DNA of 64,000 bases from Komagataeibacter sp. FNDCR2 (GCF_021295395.1 NZ_JAIWOU010000001.1:1865001-1929000), one strand, 5' to 3'. Numbered from the stretch's first letter, positions 34,954-44,736 are shown. Numbers and translations: made by a program. Notes: generated from the sequence alone by a model not told the origin.

Positions 34954-36360
34954 ATGGCGCGTCGGCCCGCTAACCGTTTTGTCTGCCAGTCCTGTGGGGC
35001 GGTCTTTTCCAAGTGGTCGGGCCGGTGCGATGCCTGTGGCGCGTGGAACAGCATTGTCGAGGAAACGGTCGAACCCACCGCGACCGGCGGCACCAACGCG
35101 CGCAGGCGCACCGGCGCGCGCATCAACCTTGTGGGGCTTGCGGGCGACACCCCACCGCCACCGCGCATAGAAACCCGCATAAGCGAACTGGACCGCGTGC
35201 TGGGGGGCGGGCTGGTGCCGGCCTCGGTCGTGCTGGTGGGCGGGGATCCGGGCATTGGCAAATCCACCCTGCTGTTGCAGGGCGCATGCGCGCTGGCGCG
35301 GCTGGGGCGCAAGGTCATGTACATCTCGGGCGAGGAAGCGGTGGACCAGATCCGCCTGCGCGCGCGCAGGCTGGGGCTGGACGCGCCTACGCTGGAACTC
35401 GCCGCCGCCATCAACGTGGCCGACATCGTCGCGACGCTGGAGGCGGAAAGCGATCTGGCGCTGGTCGTGATCGACTCCATCCAGACCATGTGGATGGAAA
35501 CGGTGGAAAGCGCACCCGGCACCGTAAGCCAGGTCCGCGCCTGCGCATTCGAACTGATCCGCCTGGCCAAGCAGCGCGGTTTCAGCCTGATCCTTGTCGG
35601 CCATGTCACCAAGGAAGGGGCGCTGGCCGGTCCGCGCGTGCTGGAACACATGGTCGATGCGGTGCTGTATTTCGAGGGCGATCGCGGCCACCAGTTCCGT
35701 ATCCTGCGCGCGGCCAAGAACCGCTTTGGTGCCACGGACGAAATCGGCGTTTTCGCCATGACCGATCAGGGGCTGGAGGAAGTGCCCAATCCTTCCGCCC
35801 TGTTCCTGGCCGAGCGGCGGGGCCATATCGCGGGCTCCGCCGTGTTCGCGGGCATGGAAGGCACCCGGCCCGTCCTGCTGGAGGTGCAGACCCTGCTTTC
35901 GCCCAAGGCGGGCGATGGCGGTGCGCGCCGTGCGGTCGTGGGGTGGGATACGGGGCGGCTGAACATGCTGCTGGCCGTGCTGGAAGCGCGCTGCGGCATC
36001 AAGCTCAACACCATGGATGTCCACCTCAACATCGCAGGCGGCCTGCGGGTGGGGGAACCCGCGGCCGACATGGCGGTGGCAGCCGCCCTCGTATCCGCCG
36101 CCACCGGACAGCCGACCAGTGCGGGTTCGGTCTATTTTGGCGAAGTCGGCCTGTCGGGCGAAATCCGCCAGGTCTCGCAACCCGATACACGGCTGAAGGA
36201 AGCGCACAAGCTGGGATTCGAGCACGCTTTCCTGCCGCGCCGCATTGCGCGCGGCAACCGCAGGCCGTCCGCCCCGGATGGACTTGGCATTCAGGAAATC
36301 GGCCATCTGGGCGATCTGGTCGGCCTGTTCACGCAGGCGGGGGAGGAGGCCAGCGCGTGA
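34954..36360 (+). CDS. radA: DNA repair protein RadA
   Basis: A 468-residue RadA/Sms, a DnaB-like branch-migration helicase in recombination. The N-terminal zinc finger FVCQSCGAVFSKWSGRCDACG (four Cys) is followed by a RecA-like ATPase with Walker A GGDPGIGKSTLLLQ, the RadA-specific KNRFG motif (AAKNRFGATDE), and a C-terminal Lon-like domain (GGLRVGEPAADMAVAAALVSA). Length is standard. The YigZ-family gene starts within its stop codon. Confidence 0.97.
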   Translation: MARRPANRFVCQSCGAVFSKWSGRCDACGAWNSIVEETVEPTATGGTNARRRTGARINLVGLAGDTPPPPRIETRISELDRVLGGGLVPASVVLVGGDPGIGKSTLLLQGACALARLGRKVMYISGEEAVDQIRLRARRLGLDAPTLELAAAINVADIVATLEAESDLALVVIDSIQTMWMETVESAPGTVSQVRACAFELIRLAKQRGFSLILVGHVTKEGALAGPRVLEHMVDAVLYFEGDRGHQFRILRAAKNRFGATDEIGVFAMTDQGLEEVPNPSALFLAERRGHIAGSAVFAGMEGTRPVLLEVQTLLSPKAGDGGARRAVVGWDTGRLNMLLAVLEARCGIKLNTMDVHLNIAGGLRVGEPAADMAVAAALVSAATGQPTSAGSVYFGEVGLSGEIRQVSQPDTRLKEAHKLGFEHAFLPRRIARGNRRPSAPDGLGIQEIGHLGDLVGLFTQAGEEASA

Positions 36361-36983
36361 GTGCGCCCCAACGCTTCATGCTGCGTGAACCCGCGATACT
36401 GGAGCGGGAAATAAAGAAAAGCATTTTCCTTGCGCAGGCGGCCCCCGTTTCCACCCCCGCGGAAGCGATGGAATTCATCGCCACGGTCAGCGACGCGGAC
36501 GCCACCCATAACTGCTGGGCCTACCTGATTGGCCAGACCTACCGCAGCGATGACGCGGGCGAGCCGGGCGGCACGGCGGGCCGTCCCATCCTGCAGGTAA
36601 TCGAGGGGCAGGGATTCGACCGCACCGTGGTCGTCGTCACCCGCTGGTTCGGGGGCACCAAGCTGGGTGCGGGCGGGCTGGTGCGGGCCTATGGCGGGAC
36701 AGCGGCGGAATGCCTGCGCCAGGCCCCCCGGCTCCCGATCGTGGAGAGGGTGGACCTGACCTTCACCTGCGGCTTTTCCGAACATGCGCTGCTGCGCGCC
36801 CGGCTGGAAGGCATGGAGTGCCGGATCGTGGCGGAAGATTTCGGCGCGGATGGCGTGGGCCTGCATATCAGCGCCCCCGCCACGCGCGAGCCGGAGGTGC
36901 GCACGCGCATTACCGACATAACCCGGGGGCAGGCCATGATCCGCGTGGTCGAGGAAGATGCGCCGCAGGGTGTTGGAGAGTAA
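36357..36983 (+). CDS. YigZ/IMPACT family protein (UPF0029)
   Basis: A 208-residue protein of the YigZ/IMPACT family. The N-terminal UPF0029 domain shows EREIKKSIFLAQAAPVSTPAEAMEFI, then DATHNCWAYLIG, DAGEPGGTAGRPILQVIEGQGFDRTVVVVTRWFGGTKLGAGGLVRAYG, all strongly conserved, followed by a DUF1949-like C-terminal domain. In eukaryotes IMPACT binds GCN1; the bacterial role is not settled. The start is GTG 36357 overlapping the radA stop; ATG 36378 is an alternative. Confidence 0.9.
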   Translation: MSAPQRFMLREPAILEREIKKSIFLAQAAPVSTPAEAMEFIATVSDADATHNCWAYLIGQTYRSDDAGEPGGTAGRPILQVIEGQGFDRTVVVVTRWFGGTKLGAGGLVRAYGGTAAECLRQAPRLPIVERVDLTFTCGFSEHALLRARLEGMECRIVAEDFGADGVGLHISAPATREPEVRTRITDITRGQAMIRVVEEDAPQGVGE

Positions 36984-37040
36984 CGGCATTCCCGCTATGT
37001 CAGACAGCGTTTCACGTTCAGCATACGGAAAAGACCAGAT

Positions 37041-37277
37041 ATGACCGATACCCCGCCGGACCGTCTGTCCGTCAATCCCGCCAGTCCCTTTTATGACGAA
37101 GCCCTGCTCGATCGCGGCATTGGCGTGCGCTTCAAGGGCATCGAGAAAACCAATGTCGAGGAATACTGCATAAGCGAAGGCTGGGTGCGGCTGGCGGTCG
37201 GACGCGGCACCGACCGCTTCGGCAACCCCATGGCCATGAAGGTGACCGGCCCGGTCGAGGTCTGGTTCAAGTCCTGA
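37041..37277 (+). CDS. DUF3297 family protein
   Basis: A 78-residue conserved small protein of the DUF3297 family: residues 1-20 read MTDTPPDRLSVNPASPFYDE and are followed by a LLDRGIGVRFKGIEKTNVEE stretch and the terminal GPVEVWFKS. It is common in proteobacteria and has no established function. No membrane segment or signal. It stands alone between the YigZ-family gene and a strong terminator. Confidence 0.9.
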   Translation: MTDTPPDRLSVNPASPFYDEALLDRGIGVRFKGIEKTNVEEYCISEGWVRLAVGRGTDRFGNPMAMKVTGPVEVWFKS

Positions 37278-37296
37278 CCCCCGCGCATCGGTAACG

Positions 37297-37334
37297 AAAA
37301 AGGCCGCGTCCGAAAGGACAGCGGCCTTTTTTTG
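37297..37334 (+). terminator. Strong intrinsic terminator
   Basis: AAAAAGGCCGC-GTCC pairs with GGAC-GCGGCCTTTTT around a GAAA tetraloop (one unpaired A), followed by seven Ts. It ends the DUF3297 transcript and, being near-symmetrical with an A run on the other side, probably also ends hpnN on the minus strand. Confidence 0.9.
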
Positions 37335-37374
37335 AAGGTGGACGTTTTTTCGGAAACTTCCGTTTCCAGTAGCC

Positions 37375-39969
37375 TCACGCCTCGTCAATCGGGCGTTTGG
37401 GCAGCAGCGCGGGCACGAACACCAGCGTCGCCACCAGCGTGCAGCCCAGTGAGAGCAGTAGCAGCCGCCCCATGCTGGCCGTGCCCGGATGGTGCGATGC
37501 CGCCAGCGAGCCGAACGCCGTGCCCGTCGTCAGCGCCGAGAACAGCACCGCGCGCGCCGTGGGGCTGGACAGCGGCAGCTTGATGCCCGCGCGCCAGTTC
37601 ATGACGAAATAGATATTGAACGACACCCCGACCCCCAGCAGCAGGGGCAGGGCGATGATGTTGGCGAAGTTGAGCTGCTCGGGCACGACGATGACCAGAA
37701 TCACCGTCATCAGCGCCGAAAGCAGCAGCGGCGCCAGCACCAGCGCCGTATCCAGCACCCGGCGCAGGGCAACCGACAGGATGATCGCGATCATGACGAT
37801 GGCCGCCGCCGCCGCCGTGACGAAGGCATGCACCATGGTGGCGGCGCTCTGCACGATGTCGATGGCGGAACCGGCCGCCATGGGGGCGATCGCGCGGATC
37901 TCGTTGACATAGGTATGCAGCGCCCTGTTGCCCTTCATCTCATGGCTGGGATGGACCTCGACCAGGGCGCGCCCGTCCGGCAGCAGGTAGTCATGGGCAA
38001 GTTGCGCCGGCACGTCGGCCACCGTAACCGGCCTGACACGCAGCATGTCGCGCAGCATGTCAAGCTGCATGGGCAGGAAGCGCACCAGTGCCTCGTTGGT
38101 GGCCAGCACACGCTGGTCATCCGCCTTCGACAGATGCGCCAGCGCCGACTGGATGCGGCGCAGCGGGTCATTGGCGGGCAGCTTGTCCAGAACGCCCCCA
38201 AGTGCCGCCGCCGTCCGCGCGGCGGCGGCGCGCAGGGCGGCGGCATCCGGCGCGGGCTTGGGGTTGGCGACCAGCAGGGTCGGCAGCAGGATGTTGGCCG
38301 CATCGGCGATCAGCGGCAGCTTGTCCTTCTGGTCCGATGGCACGAGCGAGCCGAGCCACAGCGCGTCATGCACCATCGGCAGGCCGGACAGCCTGTCGGA
38401 CATGGCCCCGGCCTGTTTCAGGTCCGGCAGCAGCACATCCACGGTATAGGGCGAATACTGCGGCTCGGACATGAGCATGCCCAGCGTGACCATCCCTTCG
38501 GATTTGGGGTTCTTGGTATGCAGGGGGTCGGCATCGAATGTCAGGCGCGGCGTCAGCGCCAGGCCCGCCAGCGCGATGACCATGAACACGCCAAGGATCG
38601 GCCTGCGGTGGCGACGGATGGCATGGTCGATGGGACGGGCGAAGACAAAGCCCATCCGGCCATGTCCCGCCGTGGGGCGGAACAGCCGCAGCAGCGCGGG
38701 CAGCAGCGTAAGCGTGCAGACAAAGGCGAACAGCATGCCAAAGCCCGCGATCAGCCCAAGCTGCGCCACCCCGACGAAGGCGGTGGGGGTAAAGGCCAGA
38801 AAGCCCGCCGATGTGGCCGTGGCGGCGACGAGGATCTGGTGCCCGGTTTCATTGCCGGTGCGCTCAAGGGCTTCGAGCAGGACGGGGGCGGATCCATCGG
38901 GCAGGGTCTGTGCCCGGAAGCGGACCGAGAACTGGATGGCGAAGTCCACCGCGATCCCCACGAACAGGATGGCGAAGGCGACCGAGATCAGGTTCAGCTT
39001 GCCCACCGCAAGCGCGGCGAAGCCCGTGGTCAGCAGCAGCCCCGACACCAGCGTGATGATGATGGGCACGATGATGCGCCATGTATGCACCGCCAGCACC
39101 AGCCACAGCGTGACCAGGACCAGAGAGCCGAGCAGACCGGCCACCATGCCTTCGGCCACGGTCGCGAATTCCTCATCCGCGATCTGGACATCGCCGGTGA
39201 TATGGACATGCGCCCGCCCGCTTTTGACAAAGGGCAGGTCGCGCGCCGCGGCCCGGATCGCGTCCGACGCCGCGCCGCCGGGCTGGAAGGAATCATAATC
39301 CAGCCGGGGCTGGGTCACGACAAACTGGTACTTGCCCCCCAGGTCGGCCAGGTCGCCCGCCAGCATCCGCTCCCATGAAAGGGGTTCGGGCGTGCCGTCC
39401 ACCGAATGCTGCAACGTGGTGGCGAAACCATCCAGCGCGGCGCGGAAATTGCCCAGATCCGCCTGCCCCTGGCTCAGGCCCAGCGCGATCAGGTCCAGCG
39501 CGCTGAACAGCCCGCGCCCCGACGGATCCGCCGCCAGTTCGCTCAGGAAGGGCTGGGCGATGATGACGGTATTGAGCACCCGCTCCAGCGCCTTGGGGTC
39601 AAGGAACATGAGCCCGTTGCGCACCAGGTAGGGATCGGTCTGGGGCGTGGTGACGTAATTGAAATTGGCGTGGTCGTCGCGCAGTCTGGCCGCCAGCCCC
39701 AGGGCGGTCTGCTGCGCTTCCTCGGGCAGGGCCGCGTCGATGACGGCGACAAGCAGGTCCTGCTTCTGCGGGAACAGCCGCCCCATCTCGTCGGAGCGCT
39801 TCTTCCAGTCCAGCGAGGACGAGAACATCGTGTCCGTATCGGTGGTCACGCCCAGCAGGCTGTAGCTGGCATAGGTCGCGCCCACTATCAGCACGGCAAA
39901 GGCCAGCACGACCGCAATGGCGCGACGGGAACAGAAAGCGACGAGACGCCCAAGCGGTACCGATAGCAT
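37375..39969 (-). CDS. hpnN: Hopanoid transporter HpnN (RND/MMPL family)
   Basis: An 864-residue RND-superfamily transporter of the HpnN group, which moves hopanoids from the inner to the outer membrane. The arrangement is TM1 (AIAVVLAFAVLIVGATYASYSLL), a large periplasmic loop, five or six membrane segments including LISVAFAILFVGIAVDFAIQF with the conserved GxxVD(F/Y), then the same order again (NIIALPLLLGVGVSFNIYFVMNW). Length matches the HpnN family. It is far from the hpnA-G operon in this window but near an HpnL-like gene. A long antisense frame covers it and is a shadow of its GC-rich codons. Confidence 0.95.
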   Translation of the reverse strand: MLSVPLGRLVAFCSRRAIAVVLAFAVLIVGATYASYSLLGVTTDTDTMFSSSLDWKKRSDEMGRLFPQKQDLLVAVIDAALPEEAQQTALGLAARLRDDHANFNYVTTPQTDPYLVRNGLMFLDPKALERVLNTVIIAQPFLSELAADPSGRGLFSALDLIALGLSQGQADLGNFRAALDGFATTLQHSVDGTPEPLSWERMLAGDLADLGGKYQFVVTQPRLDYDSFQPGGAASDAIRAAARDLPFVKSGRAHVHITGDVQIADEEFATVAEGMVAGLLGSLVLVTLWLVLAVHTWRIIVPIIITLVSGLLLTTGFAALAVGKLNLISVAFAILFVGIAVDFAIQFSVRFRAQTLPDGSAPVLLEALERTGNETGHQILVAATATSAGFLAFTPTAFVGVAQLGLIAGFGMLFAFVCTLTLLPALLRLFRPTAGHGRMGFVFARPIDHAIRRHRRPILGVFMVIALAGLALTPRLTFDADPLHTKNPKSEGMVTLGMLMSEPQYSPYTVDVLLPDLKQAGAMSDRLSGLPMVHDALWLGSLVPSDQKDKLPLIADAANILLPTLLVANPKPAPDAAALRAAAARTAAALGGVLDKLPANDPLRRIQSALAHLSKADDQRVLATNEALVRFLPMQLDMLRDMLRVRPVTVADVPAQLAHDYLLPDGRALVEVHPSHEMKGNRALHTYVNEIRAIAPMAAGSAIDIVQSAATMVHAFVTAAAAAIVMIAIILSVALRRVLDTALVLAPLLLSALMTVILVIVVPEQLNFANIIALPLLLGVGVSFNIYFVMNWRAGIKLPLSSPTARAVLFSALTTGTAFGSLAASHHPGTASMGRLLLLSLGCTLVATLVFVPALLPKRPIDEA

Positions 39970-40111
39970 GACGAGTATTCAGCCCTTCAGAAACCTACGT
40001 CGTGCCGCACGGGACGCGGCAGTCGGTGGAGAGGCCCGGTTTGGCCCATGATGTGGCATGGATGCAAGGTGGTTCTTTATATCGGGATGGGGAGCCGACG
40101 GCGCAACTTTG

Positions 40112-41122
40112 TCATGGCTGGCCGGGCAGGTGTATTTCCTTGGCGGGGGACGGGTCGGGACGGATCCAGCGTATTTCCATCGCCTGCCATGCCAGAAGCG
40201 AGGGCAGGCCCCATGCGATCTCACGCAGGCGCTTGATCAGGGACAGCGCGATCCCCACCTGCGGCGACAGGCCGAACAGCCCCCCGATGATGATATAACC
40301 GCCTTCCGACACCCCCAGCGCCCCCGGTACGGCAAACCCGGCGGACTTCGCGGCCTGCCCCACGCTCTCGATCACAAAACTGTCAGCCAGTGAAAGCGGG
40401 TGCCCCATCGCATCGAGAATGAGAAAAACCTCGAACGTGCCCAGCGACCAGCCCAGCAGTTGCAACGCCCCCGCGCGCACCGAGTTTTCGTGCGTGCGGT
40501 AGAGGGCCAGGATTTCATGGTGCAGGCCCCGGATGTCCTCCACCCCGTCCCACCCCAGATGGGCGGCGATGCGCACCAGCAGCCTTTCCACGACCGAGAC
40601 GGCGCCAAGATACTGGCTGCCCAGGAAAACCGCCCCCAGCAGGAACGCCGCCAGCGCGCTTTCCATCAGCTCATCCGTCACATGCGAACGATGAACGAGA
40701 CAGAACAGCACCCCCAGCCCGACCAGCGTGAACGTAACCTGACTGAGCAGTTCGATCGTCAGGTCGCATATGGTGGATGCCGCCGCCCGCCGTATGCCCA
40801 GCCCGTCGCGCCGGGCCAGCAGGCGGGTCGTTATGACTTCCCCCCCCACCTGCGCCACCGGCAGGAGGTTGTTGATCCCTTCACGCGCGCAGCGCAGGGC
40901 GAAGAAATCCATGAAACCCAGCGGACGCCGCCCGGTCTGGGCCAGGATGCGCCACGCCTGCGCCGAGGCGCAGACCTGGCTTGCATGGAAAACGATGACG
41001 GCGGGAATGCTCCACCCGCCAGCCGCGATCAGCCAGAGAATGTCGCGCAGGCCGAAACGCCCGAGCATCCATATGGTAAGACCGATCCCGAATGCCCCGG
41101 CGATGAGGGTGAACTGCCGCAT
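40112..41122 (-). CDS. HpnL-like / UPF0104 flippase-fold membrane protein (copy 1)
   Basis: A 336-residue polytopic membrane protein of the lysylphosphatidylglycerol synthase TM-region/UPF0104 family that includes HpnL. It has about eight hydrophobic segments. Family marks include NNLLPVAQVGGEVITTRLLARR and the C-terminal PGALGVSEGGYIIIGGLFGL with the final LLAWQAMEIRWIR. A second member of the same family (54565-55644) ends in the matching LLIWQGMEMRGLR. Lying next to hpnN, it is a reasonable candidate for HpnL itself, but family members without a hopanoid role exist, so no symbol is given. Confidence 0.85.
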   Translation of the reverse strand: MRQFTLIAGAFGIGLTIWMLGRFGLRDILWLIAAGGWSIPAVIVFHASQVCASAQAWRILAQTGRRPLGFMDFFALRCAREGINNLLPVAQVGGEVITTRLLARRDGLGIRRAAASTICDLTIELLSQVTFTLVGLGVLFCLVHRSHVTDELMESALAAFLLGAVFLGSQYLGAVSVVERLLVRIAAHLGWDGVEDIRGLHHEILALYRTHENSVRAGALQLLGWSLGTFEVFLILDAMGHPLSLADSFVIESVGQAAKSAGFAVPGALGVSEGGYIIIGGLFGLSPQVGIALSLIKRLREIAWGLPSLLAWQAMEIRWIRPDPSPAKEIHLPGQP

Positions 41123-41198
41123 CCGTCATCCCTGTCCATATAGCGAAAACAGGACCATAACAGGCTGATTTCAGCCATTTGTCTGGCCCCGCGCCATC

Positions 41199-41684
41199 CT
41201 AGCAGCCTCTGATTTTCTGAAGCAATGCGAGACTTTCAACACAGGCGGCCACGGCTTCACGCCCCTTGTTGTGCACATCATCGCGCGAACGGACCACGGC
41301 CTGCTCATCGGTGTAGGTTGTCAGCACGCCAAAGGCGATCGGCACTTCCGTGTTCAGCGATGCCTGTTGCAGGCCAATCGCCGTTCCAAGGCTTATGAAT
41401 TCGAAATGCGCGGTGTCGCCCTTGATCACGCAGCCAAGGCAGACCACGCCGTCATACCGGCCGGTACGGGCCAGTGTCTGCGCCAGCAGGGGCAGTTCAT
41501 ACGCGCCCGGCGCATACATGACATCTTCCTCACGCATGGAAATCGCATGTTCCGCCAGCCATGCCAGCGCGCCGTCGCGCAGGCCGTGGGTCACGTTCTC
41601 ATTGAAACGGCTGACCACGATGGCAAGACGCGGCGGGTGGGCGAACTCAAGGCGCGCGGGGGTGGAGGGGGTGTTGGTACTCAT
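41199..41684 (-). CDS. ribH: 6,7-dimethyl-8-ribityllumazine synthase
   Basis: A 161-residue lumazine synthase, which condenses 5-amino-6-ribitylamino-uracil with 3,4-dihydroxy-2-butanone 4-phosphate. Motifs are AIVVSRFNENVTHGLRDGAL, YAPGAYELPLLAQTL, LGCVIKGDTAHFEFIS and the catalytic-His segment IAFGVLTTYTDEQAVVRS. The ATG at 41684 gives the family start MSTNTPSTPARLEF; an in-frame ATG further upstream lies inside ribBA. It is the last gene of the rib operon, 31 bases after ribBA. Confidence 0.97.
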   Translation of the reverse strand: MSTNTPSTPARLEFAHPPRLAIVVSRFNENVTHGLRDGALAWLAEHAISMREEDVMYAPGAYELPLLAQTLARTGRYDGVVCLGCVIKGDTAHFEFISLGTAIGLQQASLNTEVPIAFGVLTTYTDEQAVVRSRDDVHNKGREAVAACVESLALLQKIRGC

Positions 41685-41715
41685 ATCCGGCTTTATCCGT
41701 ATCCAGTGGTCTGGT

Positions 41716-42981
41716 TCAGTGTATGTCCGCCGTTTCCGGCTCGCACAGGGCATGGCCCATCCGGGTCCGCTTGGCTTCCAGATAGGCGCGGTTGAAGGGA
41801 TTGGCCGCAACCTGCAGGGCAATGCGCTCGCGCACGTCAAAGCCATGCTGTTGCAGGGCGCGCACCTTGTCGGGGTTGTTGGTCAGCAGGTCGAGCCGGT
41901 TCACGCCCAGCGCATGCAGGATGGCGGACGCCGCATGCCAGTCGCGCGCATCGGTCTCGAAGCCAAGGCGGTGGTTGGCGTCCACCGTGTCCAGCCCCTC
42001 GTCCTGCAGGGCATAGGCGCGGATCTTGTTGGCCAGCCCGATGCCGCGCCCTTCATGCCCGCGCACGTATACCAGCACCCCGGCCTTTGCCTGGCCGATC
42101 TGCTGGAGCGCGCCCTGCAACTGCGCGCCACAGTCACAGCGCAGCGAACCCAGCGCATCCCCGGTCACGCATTCGGAATGCAGGCGTACCAGCGGAACGG
42201 TGCCGGGAGCCGCCGGATCGCCCTTCACCATGGCCACGTGCTCGGTCCCGTCCGCCGCGCGGAAGGCATGGATCATCATGTCCGGCCCGCCAAAGCGGCC
42301 GGGCAGGCGGGCGCGGGCGACCTGCTCGATACCGGCGGGCGCGTCCGTCCCGCCGTCCAGCGGATGGGCCGCAAGCCAGCGCGCCAGCTCCGCGATGGAA
42401 AGGATCTGCAACCCGTGCCTTTCGGCAAAGGGGCGCAGGTCATCCATGCGGGACATGCTGCCATCGGCATTCATGATCTCACAGATCACGGCCGCGGGGA
42501 TCAGCCCCGCCATGCGCGCCAGATCGACCGATGCCTCCGTATGGCCGGGACGCGCGACCGTACCGCCGGGCACCGCGCGCAGCGGGAAGATATGCCCCGG
42601 CGAGACAAGGTCGGCCGCCGTGGCGTCGGGTGCTGCCGCCACGAGCACCGTGCGCGCGCGATCGGCGGCGGAGATGCCAGTGGTGACGCCTTCACGCGCC
42701 TCGATCGAGACGGTGAACGCCGTGCCGCGCGGGCAGGTGTTCACCTGCGTCATCATGGGCAGGTCAAGCTGGGCGATCCGTTCGGGCGACATGGGCATGC
42801 ACACCAGCCCACGGGCATGCGTGACCATGAAGTTCATGGCCTCGGGGGTCATGAACTCGGCGGCCATGACCAGATCACCTTCGTTCTCGCGGTCCTCATC
42901 ATCCACAAGGATGATCATTCCGCCCCGGCGAATGGTGGCGACAGCCTGCGCCACCGCCGGGGGCATCAACGGTACTGACAT
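41716..42981 (-). CDS. ribBA: Bifunctional DHBP synthase / GTP cyclohydrolase II
   Basis: A 421-residue fusion. The N-terminal half is 3,4-dihydroxy-2-butanone 4-phosphate synthase, with the metal and substrate motif DDEDRENEGD at residues 27-36. The C-terminal half is GTP cyclohydrolase II-like, with the three zinc cysteines in SECVTGDALGSLRCDCGAQL and the GHEGRGIGLANKI segment. It supplies both riboflavin precursors. In some alphaproteobacterial RibBA proteins the cyclohydrolase half is inactive, but the metal ligands look intact here. Its start overlaps the end of ribE by 16 bases. Confidence 0.96.
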   Translation of the reverse strand: MSVPLMPPAVAQAVATIRRGGMIILVDDEDRENEGDLVMAAEFMTPEAMNFMVTHARGLVCMPMSPERIAQLDLPMMTQVNTCPRGTAFTVSIEAREGVTTGISAADRARTVLVAAAPDATAADLVSPGHIFPLRAVPGGTVARPGHTEASVDLARMAGLIPAAVICEIMNADGSMSRMDDLRPFAERHGLQILSIAELARWLAAHPLDGGTDAPAGIEQVARARLPGRFGGPDMMIHAFRAADGTEHVAMVKGDPAAPGTVPLVRLHSECVTGDALGSLRCDCGAQLQGALQQIGQAKAGVLVYVRGHEGRGIGLANKIRAYALQDEGLDTVDANHRLGFETDARDWHAASAILHALGVNRLDLLTNNPDKVRALQQHGFDVRERIALQVAANPFNRAYLEAKRTRMGHALCEPETADIH

Positions 42982-43586
42982 ACGCTCTCCACATATTTGG
43001 CGATGACATCGACCTCGACATTCACCGCGTCTCCCGGCTTCAGGGTGCCAAGGCTGGTATGGTCCCACGTGTGGGGAATGATCATGAGGGCAATGCGGAA
43101 CATGTCCGCCGCACAGCCGTCACCGCCCGGCGCGCCGACCTCGTTCAGTGTCAGGCTGATGCCATCGAGCGTGATGGACCCCTTCTCCACCAGGTAGCGC
43201 CGCAGGCGCGCGGGCACCGCAAAGGTGATATGGCGTCCCTCGCCCGTCTTTTCCACGCCCAGCAGCCGCGCCGTGCCATCCACATGCCCCTGCACGATAT
43301 GGCCCGACAGGCGCGTGGCCGGGGTGACCGCGCGCTCCAGATTGACGATATGACCGGCTTCGATCCGGCCCAGCGCGGTACAGGCCAGCGTTTCCGAACT
43401 GAGGAAGAACATGGCCGTGCCCGCCGCGTCAAACGAGGTGATGGTGAGGCACACGCCATTGACGGCGATGCTTTCACCCAGGCTGAGATCGGTAATGCCG
43501 GTTGCAACCGTTATTTCCAGATCCCGGTCCAGCCTGCGCGCCGCGCTTACGCGGCCCTGGTGCTCGATAATACCAGAAAACATCAT
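42966..43586 (-). CDS. ribE: Riboflavin synthase alpha chain
   Basis: A 206-residue riboflavin synthase that dismutates two lumazines to riboflavin. The two homologous barrel repeats are visible: FSGIIEHQGRVSA with ESIAVNGVCLTITS, then RLSGHIVQGHVDGTARLLG with GSITLDGISLTLNEV. It overlaps ribD by four bases at its start and ribBA by 16 bases at its end, so the operon is tightly coupled. It is controlled by the FMN riboswitch before ribD. Confidence 0.96.
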   Translation of the reverse strand: MMFSGIIEHQGRVSAARRLDRDLEITVATGITDLSLGESIAVNGVCLTITSFDAAGTAMFFLSSETLACTALGRIEAGHIVNLERAVTPATRLSGHIVQGHVDGTARLLGVEKTGEGRHITFAVPARLRRYLVEKGSITLDGISLTLNEVGAPGGDGCAADMFRIALMIIPHTWDHTSLGTLKPGDAVNVEVDVIAKYVESVCQYR

Positions 43587-44662
43587 GACTCCTTCATGGC
43601 GGGGGGTTCAGGGGCGAATTCGGGAAAAAGGCGCAGCGGGGTCACATCCCCGGTGCGCACGCGCACATCAAGGTGGTCCACCCCGTCGCCCGCGGTAATG
43701 GTCAGCCAGTCATGCCACAGGTTGCGCGCGCGGATTTCGGCCAGCAGCGCGGGGCCGGCCTCCACCATTGCCCAGGTCACGCCCGCCTGGCCCAGCATGT
43801 CGGGCAGGGCTTCGATGTCGGTGCACAGGCGGACATCGAAGCCCCGCCCGCGGGCGGCCAGCAGGTAGGCGTCATCCACCTCGCCGCTACGGGTGCAGAT
43901 GGCAAGGATACGCGCGGCGCGACCGGGATGGTCCGGCACGCGGCGCACGGTCAGTGCGGGGCTGTCGGCACGGATGGTGCCGCCCGTGGTGATCACGGCG
44001 TCCGTCGCACGGCGCAGCCGGTGCGCGAGGTCGAGCGAGGCGTCGGAGGTAAAGGTCGTGCGGCCAGCGGGCGGCACCATGGAACCGGCGGCGTCCAGCG
44101 CCTGCTTTACGGTGATCCACGGCTGGCCCGTGTGCATGAAATGGGTAAAGGGAGCCAGCAGGCTGCGGCACATCGCCAGAACCGGGGCCTGCGCGCCCGT
44201 GGGCTGGAGCACATGCACGGCGCATCCGTGCTGGCGCAGGTAATCGGCCCCGCCCCCTTCGACATGGGGGTTGGGATCGCGCACCCCGATCCAGACCTCA
44301 CGCACCGGCGTGGCCAGCAGCGCCTGCGAACACGGGCCGGTCCGCCCGGTATGGTTGCATGGTTCCAGCGTCACCACGGCGGCATGGGCGCGATCGAGCA
44401 GGCCGCGGTCGCGGCACTGGTTTATGGCCTGTATCTCGGCATGGGGGGTACCGGCGCGGTGGTGGCCGCCCACGGCAAGGATGGTGCCGCCACGGTCCAG
44501 CAGCGCACAGCCCACCGGGGGGTTGGGCGCGGTCGCGCCGACATGACGGGCCGCCTCGTCCACCGCCGCGTAAAAGGCGCGCCTGACCGCTTCGGGCATG
44601 TCGGGAACTGGGGGGGTATCGGCACCCTGTGGCAACGCGTCCAAAAACAGTACTCCATCCAT
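43583..44662 (-). CDS. ribD: Bifunctional riboflavin deaminase/reductase RibD
   Basis: A 359-residue RibD. The N-terminal deaminase has the zinc motif GTPHAEIQAI and PCNHTGRTGPC; the C-terminal reductase has ITVKQALDAAGSMVPPAG and a nucleotide-binding region near the end. It performs the second and third steps of the riboflavin pathway. M1 at 44662 lies about 35 bases after the riboswitch expression-platform hairpin; a second Met 21 codons in is the alternative start. First gene of ribD-ribE-ribBA-ribH. Confidence 0.95.
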   Translation of the reverse strand: MDGVLFLDALPQGADTPPVPDMPEAVRRAFYAAVDEAARHVGATAPNPPVGCALLDRGGTILAVGGHHRAGTPHAEIQAINQCRDRGLLDRAHAAVVTLEPCNHTGRTGPCSQALLATPVREVWIGVRDPNPHVEGGGADYLRQHGCAVHVLQPTGAQAPVLAMCRSLLAPFTHFMHTGQPWITVKQALDAAGSMVPPAGRTTFTSDASLDLAHRLRRATDAVITTGGTIRADSPALTVRRVPDHPGRAARILAICTRSGEVDDAYLLAARGRGFDVRLCTDIEALPDMLGQAGVTWAMVEAGPALLAEIRARNLWHDWLTITAGDGVDHLDVRVRTGDVTPLRLFPEFAPEPPAMKES

Positions 44663-44736
44663 CCGGACGGACTCAGGGCGCGTAAAACCATCTCACCGCC
44701 AGTTCCAGGGGAAATGGCGGGGGCACGGTTTTCGTT

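Noticed and set aside
37489-39378. A 629-codon plus-strand frame opposite hpnN
   Set aside because: It is exactly antisense to a clear RND transporter, has a composition of His, Arg and Gln repeats typical of reversed GC-rich codons, and matches no family.
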